From assembly GCA_936450465.1 (NCBI GenBank), contig OW388304.1:6640700-6704699 (forward strand): a stretch of DNA of 64,000 nt. Direction: 5' to 3'. Below the pieces are notes generated by a model. The model was given only the letters and a program-made list of their open reading frames with translations. It searched no databases and was not told where the DNA came from. A program made the position numbers and the translations under genes. Below, one piece after another: positions 25,399-36,964 of the stretch. The stretch's first letter is position 1. Every line of letters begins with the position of its first letter. Source of the DNA: Gibbula magus (lineage: Eukaryota; Mollusca; Gastropoda; Trochida; Trochidae).

Positions 25399-27400
25399 GT
25401 CTATCCGCAGTATTTGTTAGATGTCTCAATGCGAGATCGCAAAAATCTAAATACTTTTTTCTCGGCATTATCTTAGATTAGCCTTCAAACACACATGTTC
25501 GAAAAAAGAAAAGCTAATCAACTTAATGACGTTATGAGCTCGACTTTGTGTAACTGTTGACATAACTTAGTAATTGTTGTAACAGACACAATGAGTGAAA
25601 ATACGTGAGTCCCGTGACCCCTTCGATTCAATAATGTAAACAATAACACTAGCGAGAAGCTCGCTTGGGTTGCCTAGGTGCCTAAAACGTGGCAAGGCGT
25701 GAATGGCTAATTGAAACGTTTGCCGACTGTTTTCATGAGGTACGATTTGATTTGAACAAAATGAAGTGGTAGTGTTAATTTCTTTACTGATGTCATTTCT
25801 GCAAAACGTACTCCCTCGAAGTTCCAGGTACTTTAACATAAGAATAAAAGGCACATCAAATCACATACATGTATCATATAGAATGTTATTCAATTCAGAA
25901 ATGTTAGAAATATATTTACAGATAAACGAAGCCTCATGCATAATTCAAGAGAAAAGCTTAACCAAGTTCCTGTTGTAACTTAATAGGTTATTTTTTGACA
26001 TCGTAACGTCGACCACATTATGAACATGCGGATATGAATATAAAAACAATGAATAATAATCAAACTGTTATGTCTAATCAAATAATTCCAACATTAAATA
26101 CATAATACATCAGTTAACTAACATTGTACACAGTTTGAAATTAATTAAGAGACACACTTGTTTTTACAGCACAATCGATGTAGTATGACAGAAGGCAACG
26201 TGTCAGGAAAGCAATGTGTGATATTAGGTAGAACAATAGTGTAGCAGTATTGAAACGAAAGTTCACTTTATTATGGTTTTTACAATAGCTTGATATTTTG
26301 GGGTCAAAATCCATTCTCCTTTAAAATGAAAGTCAACATGTGTTGCTGTTATGTGATTAGGGTCATTATTTCAAATGAAGTGATAACACTTTACTAAAGC
26401 AGTGTGAATCTTCAAACTCGCGAAATCACGAAACTGCCAAATTCAATAAAATTGCCTTCATGAAATAAGGCCAGTATTAACGTATTGGCTTATCTAAGGC
26501 CAGACAAGTGTTTAAATAACATATTGACCTAAATAACTGCAAATCTATTCTTAGAAGCAGCGGTTGTAGGCTTTTCCTCGTTGTTTATTAAAAGAACTGA
26601 AAGTTTAATGTCTGGCTAGCTTCTTATCATGTATTATACAATATTTGTTTGTGAATGAATGTCAACTTGGTATAATAAATGTTGTTTACATTTTGTATTG
26701 TAGTATTTCTCGTATGACAATAGTTATTTTGGGTACAAATTCAGTACCATCACATTTCACTCATATCTATTTAAATGTTGCATTTGCAGATTTTTTAATT
26801 GGACGAATTAGTCAATAAATAAGCAATTGTTTTATAATTATGTCTTGGTTAATACAATAATTATATTTATCCTAACATTCCCAGAGCACGACATTTTAGT
26901 TTACAGGCTGTGTGTTGTTTAATTAATTTATAGGTGTACATATTGTATAATGTACGAGAAAGATGAATATTTAGTATCCTAAACCTGCAGAAACGTAAGA
27001 TGGTTCCATAACAATGGAGATGTTCACATATGCAGATAGTTGATGGTAATGTTATTATATTCTGTAATACTTTGGTAATCGAGATAAGAATAATAATGGG
27101 CGTGAATGTTTCACCCCATATATTAGAATCGTAGATAATACAATTGTGTAATAAGATGTTATATTTTCAATGGTATAATTTTCAAATTGCATTTCATGAT
27201 ATAATACCGATCTTCTGTCTTTACATTCTGATAATTATTCTGATTCTATTCAAATAAAAAAACATCACAGTTGTGTGCATTTTGAAAGACTACATTAGTA
27301 GTTATAATATAGTCTGCTTCTAGTAAATATATTGTCTCACCTAAATGTAGGATACTTTGAGTCAAGGCAGGTACTTAAAATTATATATTACCCATTACGG
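25399..27400. other. No gene seen
   Basis: AT-rich spacer; I find no exon chain, RNA gene or clear repeat. Confidence 0.5.
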
Positions 27401-27404
27401 TTAG

Positions 27405-27590
27405 GATACGCAGGTGGTTATTTTTGTGGTATTCGCACATGTGCTCTTTAGTGATTCTCAACGCTGATTGGTCAGTAGCTAGAGAATGACACGACGATTA
27501 GTTGACGGTACTACTTTCTTGTTTCATTGAACGTGCCGAACTCAGTCACACATCTCGATTTTAATAATAAAAACAGAGATCCAGAATATA
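27405..27590. repeat. Duplicated segment shared with 36965-37135
   Basis: Common blocks in the same order are TATTCGCACA, CTCTT.A.TGATTCTCAACG, GAGAATGACACGACGATT.GTTG.CGGTA, CGTGCCGAACTCA and AAAAACAGAG. On the minus strand both copies contain a CCAAT-like ACCAATC or similar. One copy lies beyond the 3' end of the receptor gene and the other upstream of its first exon, so a duplicated promoter region is possible. Confidence 0.6.
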
Positions 27591-28055
27591 TATAAAATAT
27601 TTAGTTTATTATACGACGCTTATTTTAATAATTTGAACAACTTTACGTTGTCGTCGTTGTTTATGATCAAAACACGGCTGCCAACAGAGTTAAACATGAA
27701 CAGTTCCGCATACGAGAATGTTCAATCAACAAATAATTAGATCTTCCTAACCATCAACGAGAGACAACATCAGAAAATATTGGACAATCTATGCACTATT
27801 CTCGTTGTTTCAGAATCAACATAAGCGTACAGAATAAGATAAACTGTCGTTTGACATCGGGACTGTAGTTCAATGACGCCACGATCGAGAAAATCTTTCA
27901 CCAGGGCGTCCAATTGCAGCCAGTGTCTCTACATTCGGCACTCATTACGATAAATATTTCCTCGTTTGTTATTCTCTGAGTGCACATTTCATGACATTTC
28001 TTAGTATGAGACATTGAGCCATCTTGCTATTTTCGAGTTTTGGGGTTTAAAACTA

Positions 28056-28061
28056 TTTATT
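28056..28061 (-). promoter_or_regulatory. Candidate polyadenylation signal of the receptor gene
   Basis: AATAAA on the minus strand about 125 nt beyond the stop codon at 28186. The only evidence is the hexamer and its distance. Confidence 0.4.
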
Positions 28062-28185
28062 TCACCTATTCGCCCGACGATTTCCAGCTTATTATTTCCA
28101 TGATTTTGTCAGAAATAGTAGTCTGTGTCCTGTGTTACTTTTGTTTTCACAACTAAACGTTCGAATTGTAAATGTAACAAAAGTG

Positions 28186-28411
28186 TCAATGTGAGAAATT
28201 TTGATAATGTTTGTGTTCAATGACGTCATAGTCTTTGTTGTCTGCCTTGGTTCCAGAGTCTAGTACAGCATAGTCGTTGTTGTACACGTGACTGATTGAC
28301 TGCGCATGCTCAGTTACATCAGAAGGTTGTGAAGCAATGCTGCTCATTTGTGTAGTGTCACGTTGCGCCTGAACTGGTTTCTTGTTTTCAAGATTCTTCA
28401 CCCACTGCAGT
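28186..28411 (-). CDS. Receptor exon: cytoplasmic tail and stop
   Basis: The acceptor TTCTTTTTCAG lies just before 28411. One nucleotide completes the CGA (Arg) codon begun in the membrane exon, then LQWVKNLENKKPVQAQ... follows to the stop. Tyr motifs: HVYNNDYAVLDS, KDYDVIEH, KHYQNF. YAVL-x10-YDVI fits an ITAM-like pattern (YxxL/I-x6-12-YxxL/I). Confidence 0.8.
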
Positions 28412-31400
28412 CTGAAAAAGAAGATTTTGATGGTCAATGGATGTTTTAAAGTGCTAGCTACAGACAAGCATTTGGGTCGTTATATATAGTCTAAGGTTAG
28501 ACTACAATGTGTATCAAAGACAATGTATTTGCACAGTTAAAGACTTATGAAAATAATGAAAGATTCTCCAGCGAAATTTAACACATACACTAACCGCCCC
28601 TGTCTAACGAGACAGATAATTATTCCAACAATGACCAGAATCACCACAAGGAGAGATCCCACAAAGACGCCGACAACAGATGCTACAGTGAAACAAACTG
28701 GCTCTGTGGCTTCTGTTGAACAACATAAACATGTACGGTTGAGAGTTCATAAAAGTTGAGGAGTGTTGGAAATTTATTAAAACATACTTACAGTAGTTTG
28801 TGTATGCGAGCAGATTTGTCAATAAGACAATTTAGAGAAAAAATTAAGATTGATAACCATTAGTTATTGAAATGTCATCTGAGCACATGAAGGTAATGAT
28901 AAAAATTGTTAATTAACAGATGCTTTCAGTAAAACTGTATTTGATGTCAGACAGTAACATATCAGTGAATAATTATAATTAAAGGGATGTCTTTTGGAAA
29001 CATACATTATTCTCTTTCCAATCTCACTAATTTTGTTTACACATTGTCTTCATTCTCATCAAAAAAGCTTATTTTAGAAAATATTTAATAACATTCATGT
29101 ATATTCACACAACCTTTCTTGAAATATGTATCTGTGCATCAATTTAGCACCACCCGATTTTAAGAAATAAGGTGGGATTCAGTGGCAATTGTAAGGTGTA
29201 GAAGTCAGATAGACCAGAAAAAAGAACATTGTTTAAATTCAGATTGTTTACCGAAACAAATCTACACCTATCCTGCTAAATTAACATAAATATATATATA
29301 TATATATTTTTTTCGGTCGACAATTATGTTATCAAAATGACATTCACACAACTAGATTGATCAAGTTAGTATGCATATTATTGAGAAACCAAGGTATTAA
29401 CTACAGTCGTTTGTGCCATCAATTCAAATGTCCGATTGGCGAAAATGTTATTGAATACGATTTGTCAATGTGGTTATTGGAATAACACTTTCTCGTTTGA
29501 TAATAATACTAAACAAGTCTTTTGTATTTGTGTATTCTTCATGTGGCGGTAGCTAAAGCCTCAGTAATCGAATTTTGCTAAAAGTCAATTTACAAACATT
29601 GATCTCACATCACATACCATATAACAGTTAAATATAACGTTCACGTTTTAAATAGGGTTATCGTTTATTTAATAATGTAATGATTTTAAAAGTGAATTCG
29701 TTTTTAAAATGAACTTATTTTTCAACAACACAGGTTGAAAGAAGGTTAAGGCGTAATGCACATATTGGTGTAAACATTACAACATTGTATTATACACCGA
29801 AGTGTTTGATTTCTATTTAATTAAATTATGCTAGAGAGTACTATCCCCTGATATGTAGGTACCATGTATTGCAGCAAGAGCCACGTCACACTTTGTACCA
29901 TTGTATCCGTCCAGACATCCAGCAGGACACCGCCCATCCACACTGTCACAGACACCATCACACTTACCACACTTCTCTGTACAGTCAGGACCGTAGGTAC
30001 CATCCATGCAGACTGGATACAAATCTAAATAAGGACGGTTGCTGCTGAGAGGTATAGACATAAATAAGTTATTGAGAGTTTTTAAGAATCATATTTTAAC
30101 CGTTTATGAAACGTGAGAAAGTTACAAATATAACCAGAGTATGTGTCCTTTAGAGTCATCGTGTCGACACACAATGCACAATCATTCAGACATAGACAGC
30201 AAATGAACGTATACTTCGAGCACTGTTCAGGCAACATTCAAATTCACACTTAATAATAGAAATGTATTTCGGAATTCGAATTCAATTGTTGATATTGCCG
30301 TTAGCGTTCTAGTTACCATTTATAATCACAAGATCAGTCTTGGTGTCACCACAAATACCACCCCAAATCATGACACTGCCACAGCCATGGGGTTGTACTT
30401 CTTGAACGCAACAACATGACATACGTTCACCTCTACGCCGTAACACTCGCGTTCACCTCTACGCCGGAACACTCGCGTTCGGCCGTCAACACTGAACACC
30501 TGGAACCTACTCTCATCAGTAAAGACAACTCTGTCCCAATTCCGTCGTTGCCATTGCTCCACAGTACGGGCCCACCTTATTCTGTTGAGACAACCTCAGC
30601 AGGAGGTGTTAACTGCGATATTGTGAGTACTCGGTTAGTGATGTACTCATGAAGGTGTAGTCTCTAATAACCTACATCCCGATTCGCCTACAAAAACAAA
30701 AATGAGTAACTAAAACTATGACAATGCACCCCTACTCTTGTACTGCGCGCGCCCTACTATGGAGTGTTTGTCAAGTACACTGGACAAACTAAGTTTTTCA
30801 AAACATTTTTGCAACAAAAGAAATAGTTTATTGTGTTTGTTAAACAAAAGCAAAATATATCACATAATTGCCACAATATCATGAACAACTGTGACATTGT
30901 GTGATGAGAATGTGACATAAGATTAAGTATTTTCTGTAATTTCCGTAACTAAGGAATTTCAGGGATTTAAAGTTACAAATCTATTCATCAAAACAAACCT
31001 CTCTTGTTTTCTTTCTTGAAACTTGGTCATATAACTCGTAATGTAATACTTACGTTGTGTACAATCTGTTCCCTTGATTCCAGCCTGACATCCACTTTCA
31101 CACTGACCAGTCACGTGATCACACGGAGAACCATTAAGACATAGTCGATGTCCACAGGACAACGAGCATGAAGGCCCGTATGAATCGGAATCACATTCTG
31201 GGAAGAACATTTACTTAAAGCATTATAATAAACATGCATATTTAACAAGGAGAAGGTTTTTCAGATTTACTTTCTAAGGGTGCCGAATAAAGGGTCGGGC
31301 ACTCGAGACACAAATTTCAATTTCTGTTTAACTCTCTGAAAACTCTTGATTGAAAAAACAAATAAATACAGTGTATCATGTGAGTTCGCAATTGAATTTG

Positions 31401-34400
31401 GATATTTACCACCCCGAGACATACGAGCATAACATAACATCTTCATCATACCATCTCAAACCTTCTCCAACAGAATTAACTTCGACATTATTTTTAATTT
31501 GTTTGTTCAAATGCACACATTGACCGGAATCATCCATCGATAAGCACTTTTAGTGACTACAAGTAGGTGTGTATGTTATACGATTTCGATGTTCTGCACA
31601 ATGTAAGGTTGGAATATACTGAACAAAATGAAACATTGATAACTTCTGCAACTAAATAATAGTGATGTATACACTGTGGGGTGTCCATTATCAGTATGAG
31701 ACTCACCCTGAGTACAATCTGCCTGTCTCCAGCCATCTTCACAACCAACGGGACATCTTCCGTCACGGTCACATGACGAGGTAGAGGGTGTTTTACACTT
31801 CCGGTCACTGCATAGTTTGGTACAGTTCAGACCGTAGTAGGTGGTGTCAGAACAGGGAGGTAAAACTGGAGGGAAAATATAACATCTTATTATAAATTCA
31901 CTTACATGAACCAGCAATTTTGGTTACATGTATTTGTGTATCTCATATTCTGGCTATGCACCCGTGTACATCGTTTCAAATTGTTAGAACATTTATTCTG
32001 AAGTTCAGACACATATAATCATATCCGAAGTCCGAAGTCTTTTACCTTGTGAAATGTTTGTGGGATTCGAACCTACACCCGACTGTCTCAATAACTAATC
32101 CATTCAGCCACTGATACGCCATATCGTTATATACAAAGTGTGCGCCGTTCACGTAAAATGCATAAGATATATAAGTTGCTTCTGCACTGTAATGTAAAAC
32201 CTCTCTGAGGTTAAAGTTGAAACATGCAGAGGGACATCGGCTTTAGTTATTCTTTAAACTACCATTTGAATATATATAGGTGAAGAATGGTTATATATAG
32301 AACAGAGTAAACATCAGATCTAGATTTTGGACTGGATCAATCTTCTTTAATACGATGAGCTCAATTCGACCAGTGCATATCGTCTTTTCAAGTACTGATC
32401 TATTTGTTCAAAACATAATTCATTTTGATTTAAACATAATTTTCTGTATACATCAGACTAAAACACTGAAGACAGAACTTTCAAAATCAACCATCGTTAG
32501 AACGTCATTGCTAGTTACGAGACATATGGTTACAGTTAATTGTTTTTGGGAGAAAAAAAGAATTTGATTATAATCTATTTCGTTCCATCAATCAGACAAA
32601 TACCTGGCATTCTCGATTTCTCTCACGCGTTGTTGTCATGTTTGACAACTTCCTTTAACTATGAACTACTTTGTGTAGTCTCTACATACTCGTAGCTTCC
32701 AGCGATATATACCTGAGAGAACGCATAACAGCAATATGTTGATTTATTTAACTAATGTGTTCGTATAAGCTGACAACCTACCTTCTTTACAATCGACCCC
32801 CGTCCATCCAGACTGACAACCATCATGACATCTCTCTCACATGTTGTTGTCATGGTAACGCAGTTCCTGGAGCTGCATGTCTTGGTACAATCCTTTCCAT
32901 AGGTTTCATCAGAACATACTGTAAGATTGAGCATAGTCTTTTAAACGTACAAAAAGTATTCTCATACATATTTCCAAACTCAATATTGTCAATACTTCGC
33001 GGAATTTTTTCCCAAACATAAACCATTTTAAGTGATGGTTAATGTAAGGTCACCGAAAGTATTTTAATCTCTATGTAGGTTTTTAAATTACCTTCTAAAC
33101 GTTGAAGACTGCAATTTCAATTCAACGTTTAACACTCATTGACTAAAATTATATCAGCCTTTCTACTTTTCAATATGTCTAAACATTTGAGTATTAAATT
33201 TGACTTTTATTGGTAATATAAGTAAAGGGATTACATAATAATTATCGTTATTTGAAATATAGTTAATATAGTGTTTTACATGCTTCTCCGACATCCAGAG
33301 TTGGTCCGGTTGACACTCCACTGTCGCGGTTGTTTGTGGCAGTGTAAACCAAGAGATGTTCATTCAAAGGTAACTTATTTTCCGGATATTCCAAATAATA
33401 CATAACTTTATTCTTTGGAATAGCTGTTAAACAATTCTAGCGTCATGTTTTCTTTCTTTACATATACTTGATGCCGGTGTATTTATTTAATTGAAGCATT
33501 TGTCTTCGAATCGATTCATTTCTTATCGCAATTTGTTTTTGATACAAATTTGAACACTCACCAAATACTTCCACTTCTCCAAAGTCCAAAACAGCTCCCT
33601 GTCCATCATTGTCTGTGTCTGTGTAGAGTAGGAGATACCGCCATCTACCGGGACACGTGACCTTGTAGACATCAGCTATATCACTTCCATTCTTCTCTCC
33701 GGTAACAGTGTGACAAAGATGACCTTCAGGGTAGGAAGAGAATGGACGTGTTGACGTGTACAGTCTCACTCCGTTACGTCTGAATTTGTCTGGAAAGAGA
33801 GGGGGACTATATTTAATGCGGTGTAGCACGATTGTACAATTTCTTTTCTAAAATTTGTATTATTCAAGTTTATACAATATTTCGTTACGTGAGAGGGAAA
33901 AAAATATCTCAGTATAGGACCCGATAAGTGAAATCCATATAAAACTCCATTACGTCTCCAGACATATGCGAAGACATGTATGTCAAGCAAAAGAGGATGT
34001 CATAAAAGTTAACAGTATATATATATTGCATATTGTCTGTGATTATTATCATACGCTGGTCCAAATAAACCTGTATGGTTTTACAATTACTCATTAATCT
34101 GCTACTTTGGAGTGTGTGTTGTTGCCCTCTACTGGCGCTTACACAATATATATACTGGTATTTCAACAGTACTTAATGTTGCATTAACCCTATGAGCTAT
34201 TTAAATTTAAACTTCACGTAAAAAAAGAGTTCAAACGTGACATTACATATATTCAGGTTATTGCTGTCATTTGTCATTAGGAAGTGTCACATTCCTTTGA
34301 TATTATTAATTGATTACATATTTCAATATAAACCAGACCATTCAGCGTTATGTTTAATATTGATTTTCAGTTAACAGTTTCGTTTAGTTCCGTTAGTTTC

Positions 34401-34901
34401 GCTATCATCCACCTGGTAGTCGAAAAATAAAAGAAGTCGACGACAAACTGCATCCACATTTCCTAGATTATATTCAGGAAAGGTGAACACTACCAGCGTC
34501 AAAGTGAATGATTTCGTAGTTATTGAATTAGTGTATACCTGTATTACAGTATGATGATTCATGGGTCCTGCATGACTTATCATGTATCCTATTGTGATAG
34601 ATTGACCTTAGAGGTTAAACGTTCGTTCGTTACATGTAATGATATCCACCTTAGTCTGATTGAACATAGTCCAACTTACATGGCGTCCTGAAGTAGATCC
34701 TCACTGTAGCGTCCTGTACTTCTCTCTGTAGATCCACCTTCCACCAGGCGAATTTGTTACCAGCACCTGTATATATGATTTGTGAGGCTGCACCCAATCC
34801 ATTAGCATCAGTGTTCCCATCCACAGCTGTACCAGCGTGGTATCCATCCTTGATGGAGCTTGTTGAGGCAGGTTTGTCATGGGCTACGTTCTCTTCAGAC
34901 G
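28186..34901 (-). CDS. F5/8C-EGF transmembrane receptor with ITAM-like tail, 5' incomplete
   Basis: Eight exons with AG/GT borders and matching phases (all extracellular introns phase 1) give about 460 codons. In order: an F5/8-type-C/fucolectin-like domain (34901-34680 and 33789-33562), four EGF-like modules (32918-32782, 31865-31707, 31197-31054, 30012-29863), a membrane span (28712-28595) and a tail (28411-28186). The tail has YAVL and YDVI separated by ten residues, an ITAM-like spacing as in Draper-type engulfment receptors. Likely role: surface lectin-like recognition with tyrosine-based signalling (inference). The signal-peptide exon was not found upstream of 34901. The first EGF exon is 137 nt instead of 144, which shifts the frame, so the copy may be a pseudogene or contain an assembly error. 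A further candidate exon is at 33280-33423. Confidence 0.75.
28595..28712 (-). CDS. Receptor exon: transmembrane helix
   Basis: The 118-nt exon follows acceptor GTTCAACAG and ends GGGGCG|GTTAGT. It reads ATEPVCFTVASVVGVFVG then SLLVVILVIVGIIICLVRQG: about 24 hydrophobic residues followed by basic residues, a type I stop-transfer arrangement. Phase 1 in and phase 2 out match both neighbours. Confidence 0.85.
29863..30012 (-). CDS. Receptor exon: EGF-like module 4
   Basis: The 150-nt phase 1-1 exon follows TTTGTATCCAG. Its cysteine order is CMDGTYGPDCTEKCGKCDGVC, then GRCPAGCLDGYNGTKCD, the MEGF/Draper-like EGF pattern. The donor CATG|GTACCT is weak; an internal GTGGCT donor would be out of phase, so this end is the better choice. 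Confidence 0.8.
30312..30600 (-). pseudogene. Tc1/mariner transposase relic inside an intron
   Basis: The minus strand reads IRWARTVEQWQRRNWDRVVF then TDESRFQVFSVDGRTRVFRR, then in another frame GCGSVMIWGGICGD. These are the Tc1 W..V.FTDES.F (first catalytic D) and GGGSVMVWG blocks. The C-terminal catalytic block is absent. It sits between the EGF module 3 and 4 exons. Confidence 0.85.
31054..31197 (-). CDS. Receptor exon: EGF-like module 3
   Basis: 144 nt, phase 1-1. Acceptor GTTCTTCCCAG, donor CAAC|GTAAGT. Pattern CDSDSYGPSCSLSCGHRLCLN, then SPCDHVTGQCESGCQAGIKG and TDCTQ, with all expected cysteines. Confidence 0.85.
31707..31865 (-). CDS. Receptor exon: EGF-like module 2
   Basis: 159 nt, phase 1-1. 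Acceptor TTTTCCCTCCAG, donor CAGG|GTGAGT. It reads CSDTTYYGLNCTKLCSDRKC, then SSCDRDGRCPVGCEDGW and ADCTQ. It is the best guide to the intact form of the neighbouring broken module 1. Confidence 0.85.
32053..32127 (-). repeat. tRNA-like relic with pol III A and B boxes
   Basis: On the minus strand TGGCTGAATGGATTAG (A-box-like) is followed by GGTTCGAATCC (perfect B box). The acceptor stem does not close, so this is a tRNA-derived SINE head or tRNA pseudogene and not a functional tRNA. Confidence 0.55.
32598..32680 (-). pseudogene. Decayed duplicate of part of the EGF module 1 exon
   Basis: The minus strand has AAACATGACAACAACGCGTGAGAGAAATCGAGAATGCCAG followed by GT. This aligns with the module 1 segment ACCATGACAACAACATGTGAGAGAGATG. 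It has no open frame or full cysteine set. Confidence 0.5.
32782..32918 (-). CDS. Receptor exon: EGF-like module 1, frameshifted
   Basis: Acceptor ATCTTACAG, donor GAAG|GTAGGT. It starts CSDETYGKDCTKTCSSRNC and TTTCER. The expected CHDGCQSGWTGVDCKE is present but in another frame. The gap between the two TGT codons is 8 nt instead of the 15 nt in module 2, a 7-nt loss that makes the exon 137 nt instead of 144. Confidence 0.75.
33280..33423 (-). CDS. Candidate extra receptor exon, domain not recognised
   Basis: Acceptor GAATTGTTTAACAG, donor GCAT|GTAAAA, 144 nt, phase 1-1, fully open. It reads AIPKNKVMYYLEYPENKLPL then NEHLLVYTATNNRDSGVSTG and PTLDVGEA. Phase and position (between the lectin and EGF exons) fit inclusion, and skipping it would also keep frame. 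I do not recognise the sequence. Confidence 0.4.
33562..33789 (-). CDS. Receptor exon: F5/8C-like domain, second half
   Basis: 228 nt, phase 1-1. Acceptor CCCTCTCTTTCCAG, donor TTTG|GTGAGT. It reads KFRRNGVRLYTSTRPF, HLCHTVTG, IADVYKVTCPGRWRYLLLYT and AVLDFGEVEVFG. The last strand, V.CPG.WRYL...T...LDF.EV.V.G, is typical of molluscan fucolectin-like domains. Confidence 0.85.
34680..34901 (-). CDS. Receptor exon: F5/8C-like domain, first half
   Basis: 222 nt, phase 1-1. Acceptor CTTCTCTTGTAATAG, donor CCAT|GTAAGT. It reads EENVAHDKPASTSS, AVDGNTDAN and WWKVDLQREVQDATVRIYFR. N.A..KP..SSS, AVDGN and WW.VDL are hallmarks of the F5/8C/fucolectin fold. The upstream exon carrying the signal peptide should end in phase 1; I could not identify it. 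Confidence 0.85.
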
Positions 34902-36080
34902 CTATTACAAGAGAAGTAGTAGTGTACCATAACACGAATGGTGAAGACACTGCATGTTTTTCTAAAGATCAAACGCACTGACAGACTTCTAATCTGGCAA
35001 ACACATTTTGGTGTAAAACACATCAAAACATGAACAAGAATAGACATGATTTTTTTAAACATAATTATACGTTAAGGTGTATCAAGTATGCCTTTGTTCA
35101 ATTAAAATGCATGTCTCGCGTATACATAACACGGAGCCATTATGGCACATGCACTTACAATCAAACCTCACCCTAAAAGAGCCTATGTGAAATTACGATA
35201 TGTATAACTTTGCATAATATCATGTGAAGTCATTTCGCAAAGCCTGTTCAGTAAATAGTCACAGGTCACAGAGAGCTATATTACATTTAAAATTTAACGT
35301 GATAGTGTATGCAAATGGCCCATTGTGTTTATAGGCCTAATGCATAAACCTCCCATGTCATTGAGTTATAATGGATCTGTGGATCTCGTTCACATTTCGA
35401 AAGTTTGAGATTTCTCTTTGTGAGTCTAAAACTTATTCAATAACAATTTATCACAGGACAGCCATTTGAATGTCAATATTTTATTGAGACCCTGAAATGT
35501 GTTAGAATTTGAATACGGAAAATTAGATCACAAGCAAGATGTTTACAACATATAGATACAACTTTATTAAGCTTTGAAGGCAATATGACTGAATAATCAA
35601 TTTAAATAATTGATTTTATGTAAGCCTTTGCCGATCTCTTTCATTCATTGTATCACCTACATTATATTTTTCAATCAGCAATGTGTTAGCTCCATTTTTT
35701 ATGATAGTTTCATTCATTTCATTGGCAAAGTTTTTACTTGTTAGTGAAATTTAGATTGTTAAGTTTAGTCAAAGGTTATTCATTGTTTTTCTATTCTGTC
35801 TTTGGTATCAATATTTCAGTTAATTAAACTGTCATAGTTTTTTGTATACTGTTCTAGAATTACCGTAAATACCATTACTATTGCATATATATTTTTCAAC
35901 AACTAGCTTTGGACTTTTCTTTGTTTACAAGTTGAAGATATATTTGCATAAAGCAATACCATTGGTATATCTCTTTGCATAAGATAATTTCAAGTAATAT
36001 TTTCCATATTTTTCTTTAATTCATATTTTGGCATAACCTAACAATGTCTTTTATTTCGTATTGCTTAACATAATTTACTG
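34902..36080. other. No exon recognised upstream of the receptor
   Basis: The signal-peptide exon and promoter are expected on the minus strand here or slightly further upstream. I see no clear hydrophobic start exon with a phase-1 donor. Confidence 0.4.
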
Positions 36081-36081
36081 T

Positions 36082-36082
<1 letters not shown>

Positions 36083-36119
<37 letters not shown>
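36083..36119. repeat. (AT)n microsatellite
   Basis: About 17 alternating AT copies followed by GCATATGCAT. Confidence 0.95.
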
Positions 36120-36121
<2 letters not shown>

Positions 36122-36755
36122 TATGCATAAAAAAACAAGTATTCAATGCAGTGTACGCATTCAATACAGAACTGAAAAGAAAGAAATGAAATACAAAAAT
36201 GTAATTGATACGAAGTCGCGGTTAATATTATTCTCCCGGCTCGACAATATACTGTTATTAATTAAGTATACCATATTGACACAGTTACAGGTCCGAGATC
36301 CATTGTAATGGCCCGAGACGAAGTCAATACAACCAATACGGAAATACTTAATTAATGACAATTTTATTAATTAACCTCTTTTCATTCTATTTGCACAATA
36401 CTAAACATCTCAATTATATTGAAATAATTTTATAAACAAGATTGGTGAACATATATCATTGATCAAAGTTGTGAAGCGACAGCTTAAGGCTTTCACTAAA
36501 TGTGCGACTGCGCATACTCTGACTCATATTGGTCCAGTTTGTTTCGTATTGGCCCTATTTCCCCTGTATTGGCCCAGTTGTCGAATCATATAGTCTAGGC
36601 CGTAAATACCGCATTCGTGCCATAACATTGATAGTTAATTCATAAAAACAGGTATTGACCGAATTCATAATTGTCCATAATTGTTTTATGATGTATCTAA
36701 TGCAGATACGAAAGGAAAGCAATGAAAGTCAGTCCAAAATGGGACTACAGTCAAA

Positions 36756-36827
36756 TGACGTCATGATAACAAAAGCGTGACGTCATGCAACAATCGTTTG
36801 ACGTCATGCAACAATCGTTTGACGTCA
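36756..36827. promoter_or_regulatory. Cluster of four TGACGTCA (CRE) sites
   Basis: Perfect 8-bp CREB/ATF palindromes start at 36756, 36778, 36799 and 36820. The last three lie exactly 21 bp apart, two helical turns, inside a small GACGTCATGCAACAATCGTTT repeat. They are about 1.9 kb upstream of the first known receptor exon, so an enhancer/promoter role for that gene is possible but unproven. Confidence 0.5.
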
Positions 36828-36964
36828 CTCATGTCAATATGACTTTTGGTAGGACTCGGGTTGGAATCAATATGTTTTTCTGTCGACGTTCACGTGATCG
36901 GCTCTCGAACAATCAGATCGTTGGAAAAAATATGCTCGCATAATAAATTATGATATCACCCAAA

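Noticed and set aside
31267..31449. 60-codon minus-strand ORF between EGF exons
   Set aside because: Intronic, lacks the cysteine pattern and phase-1 borders of the flanking exons.
32053..32127. Functional tRNA gene
   Set aside because: A and B boxes are present but the acceptor stem does not pair.
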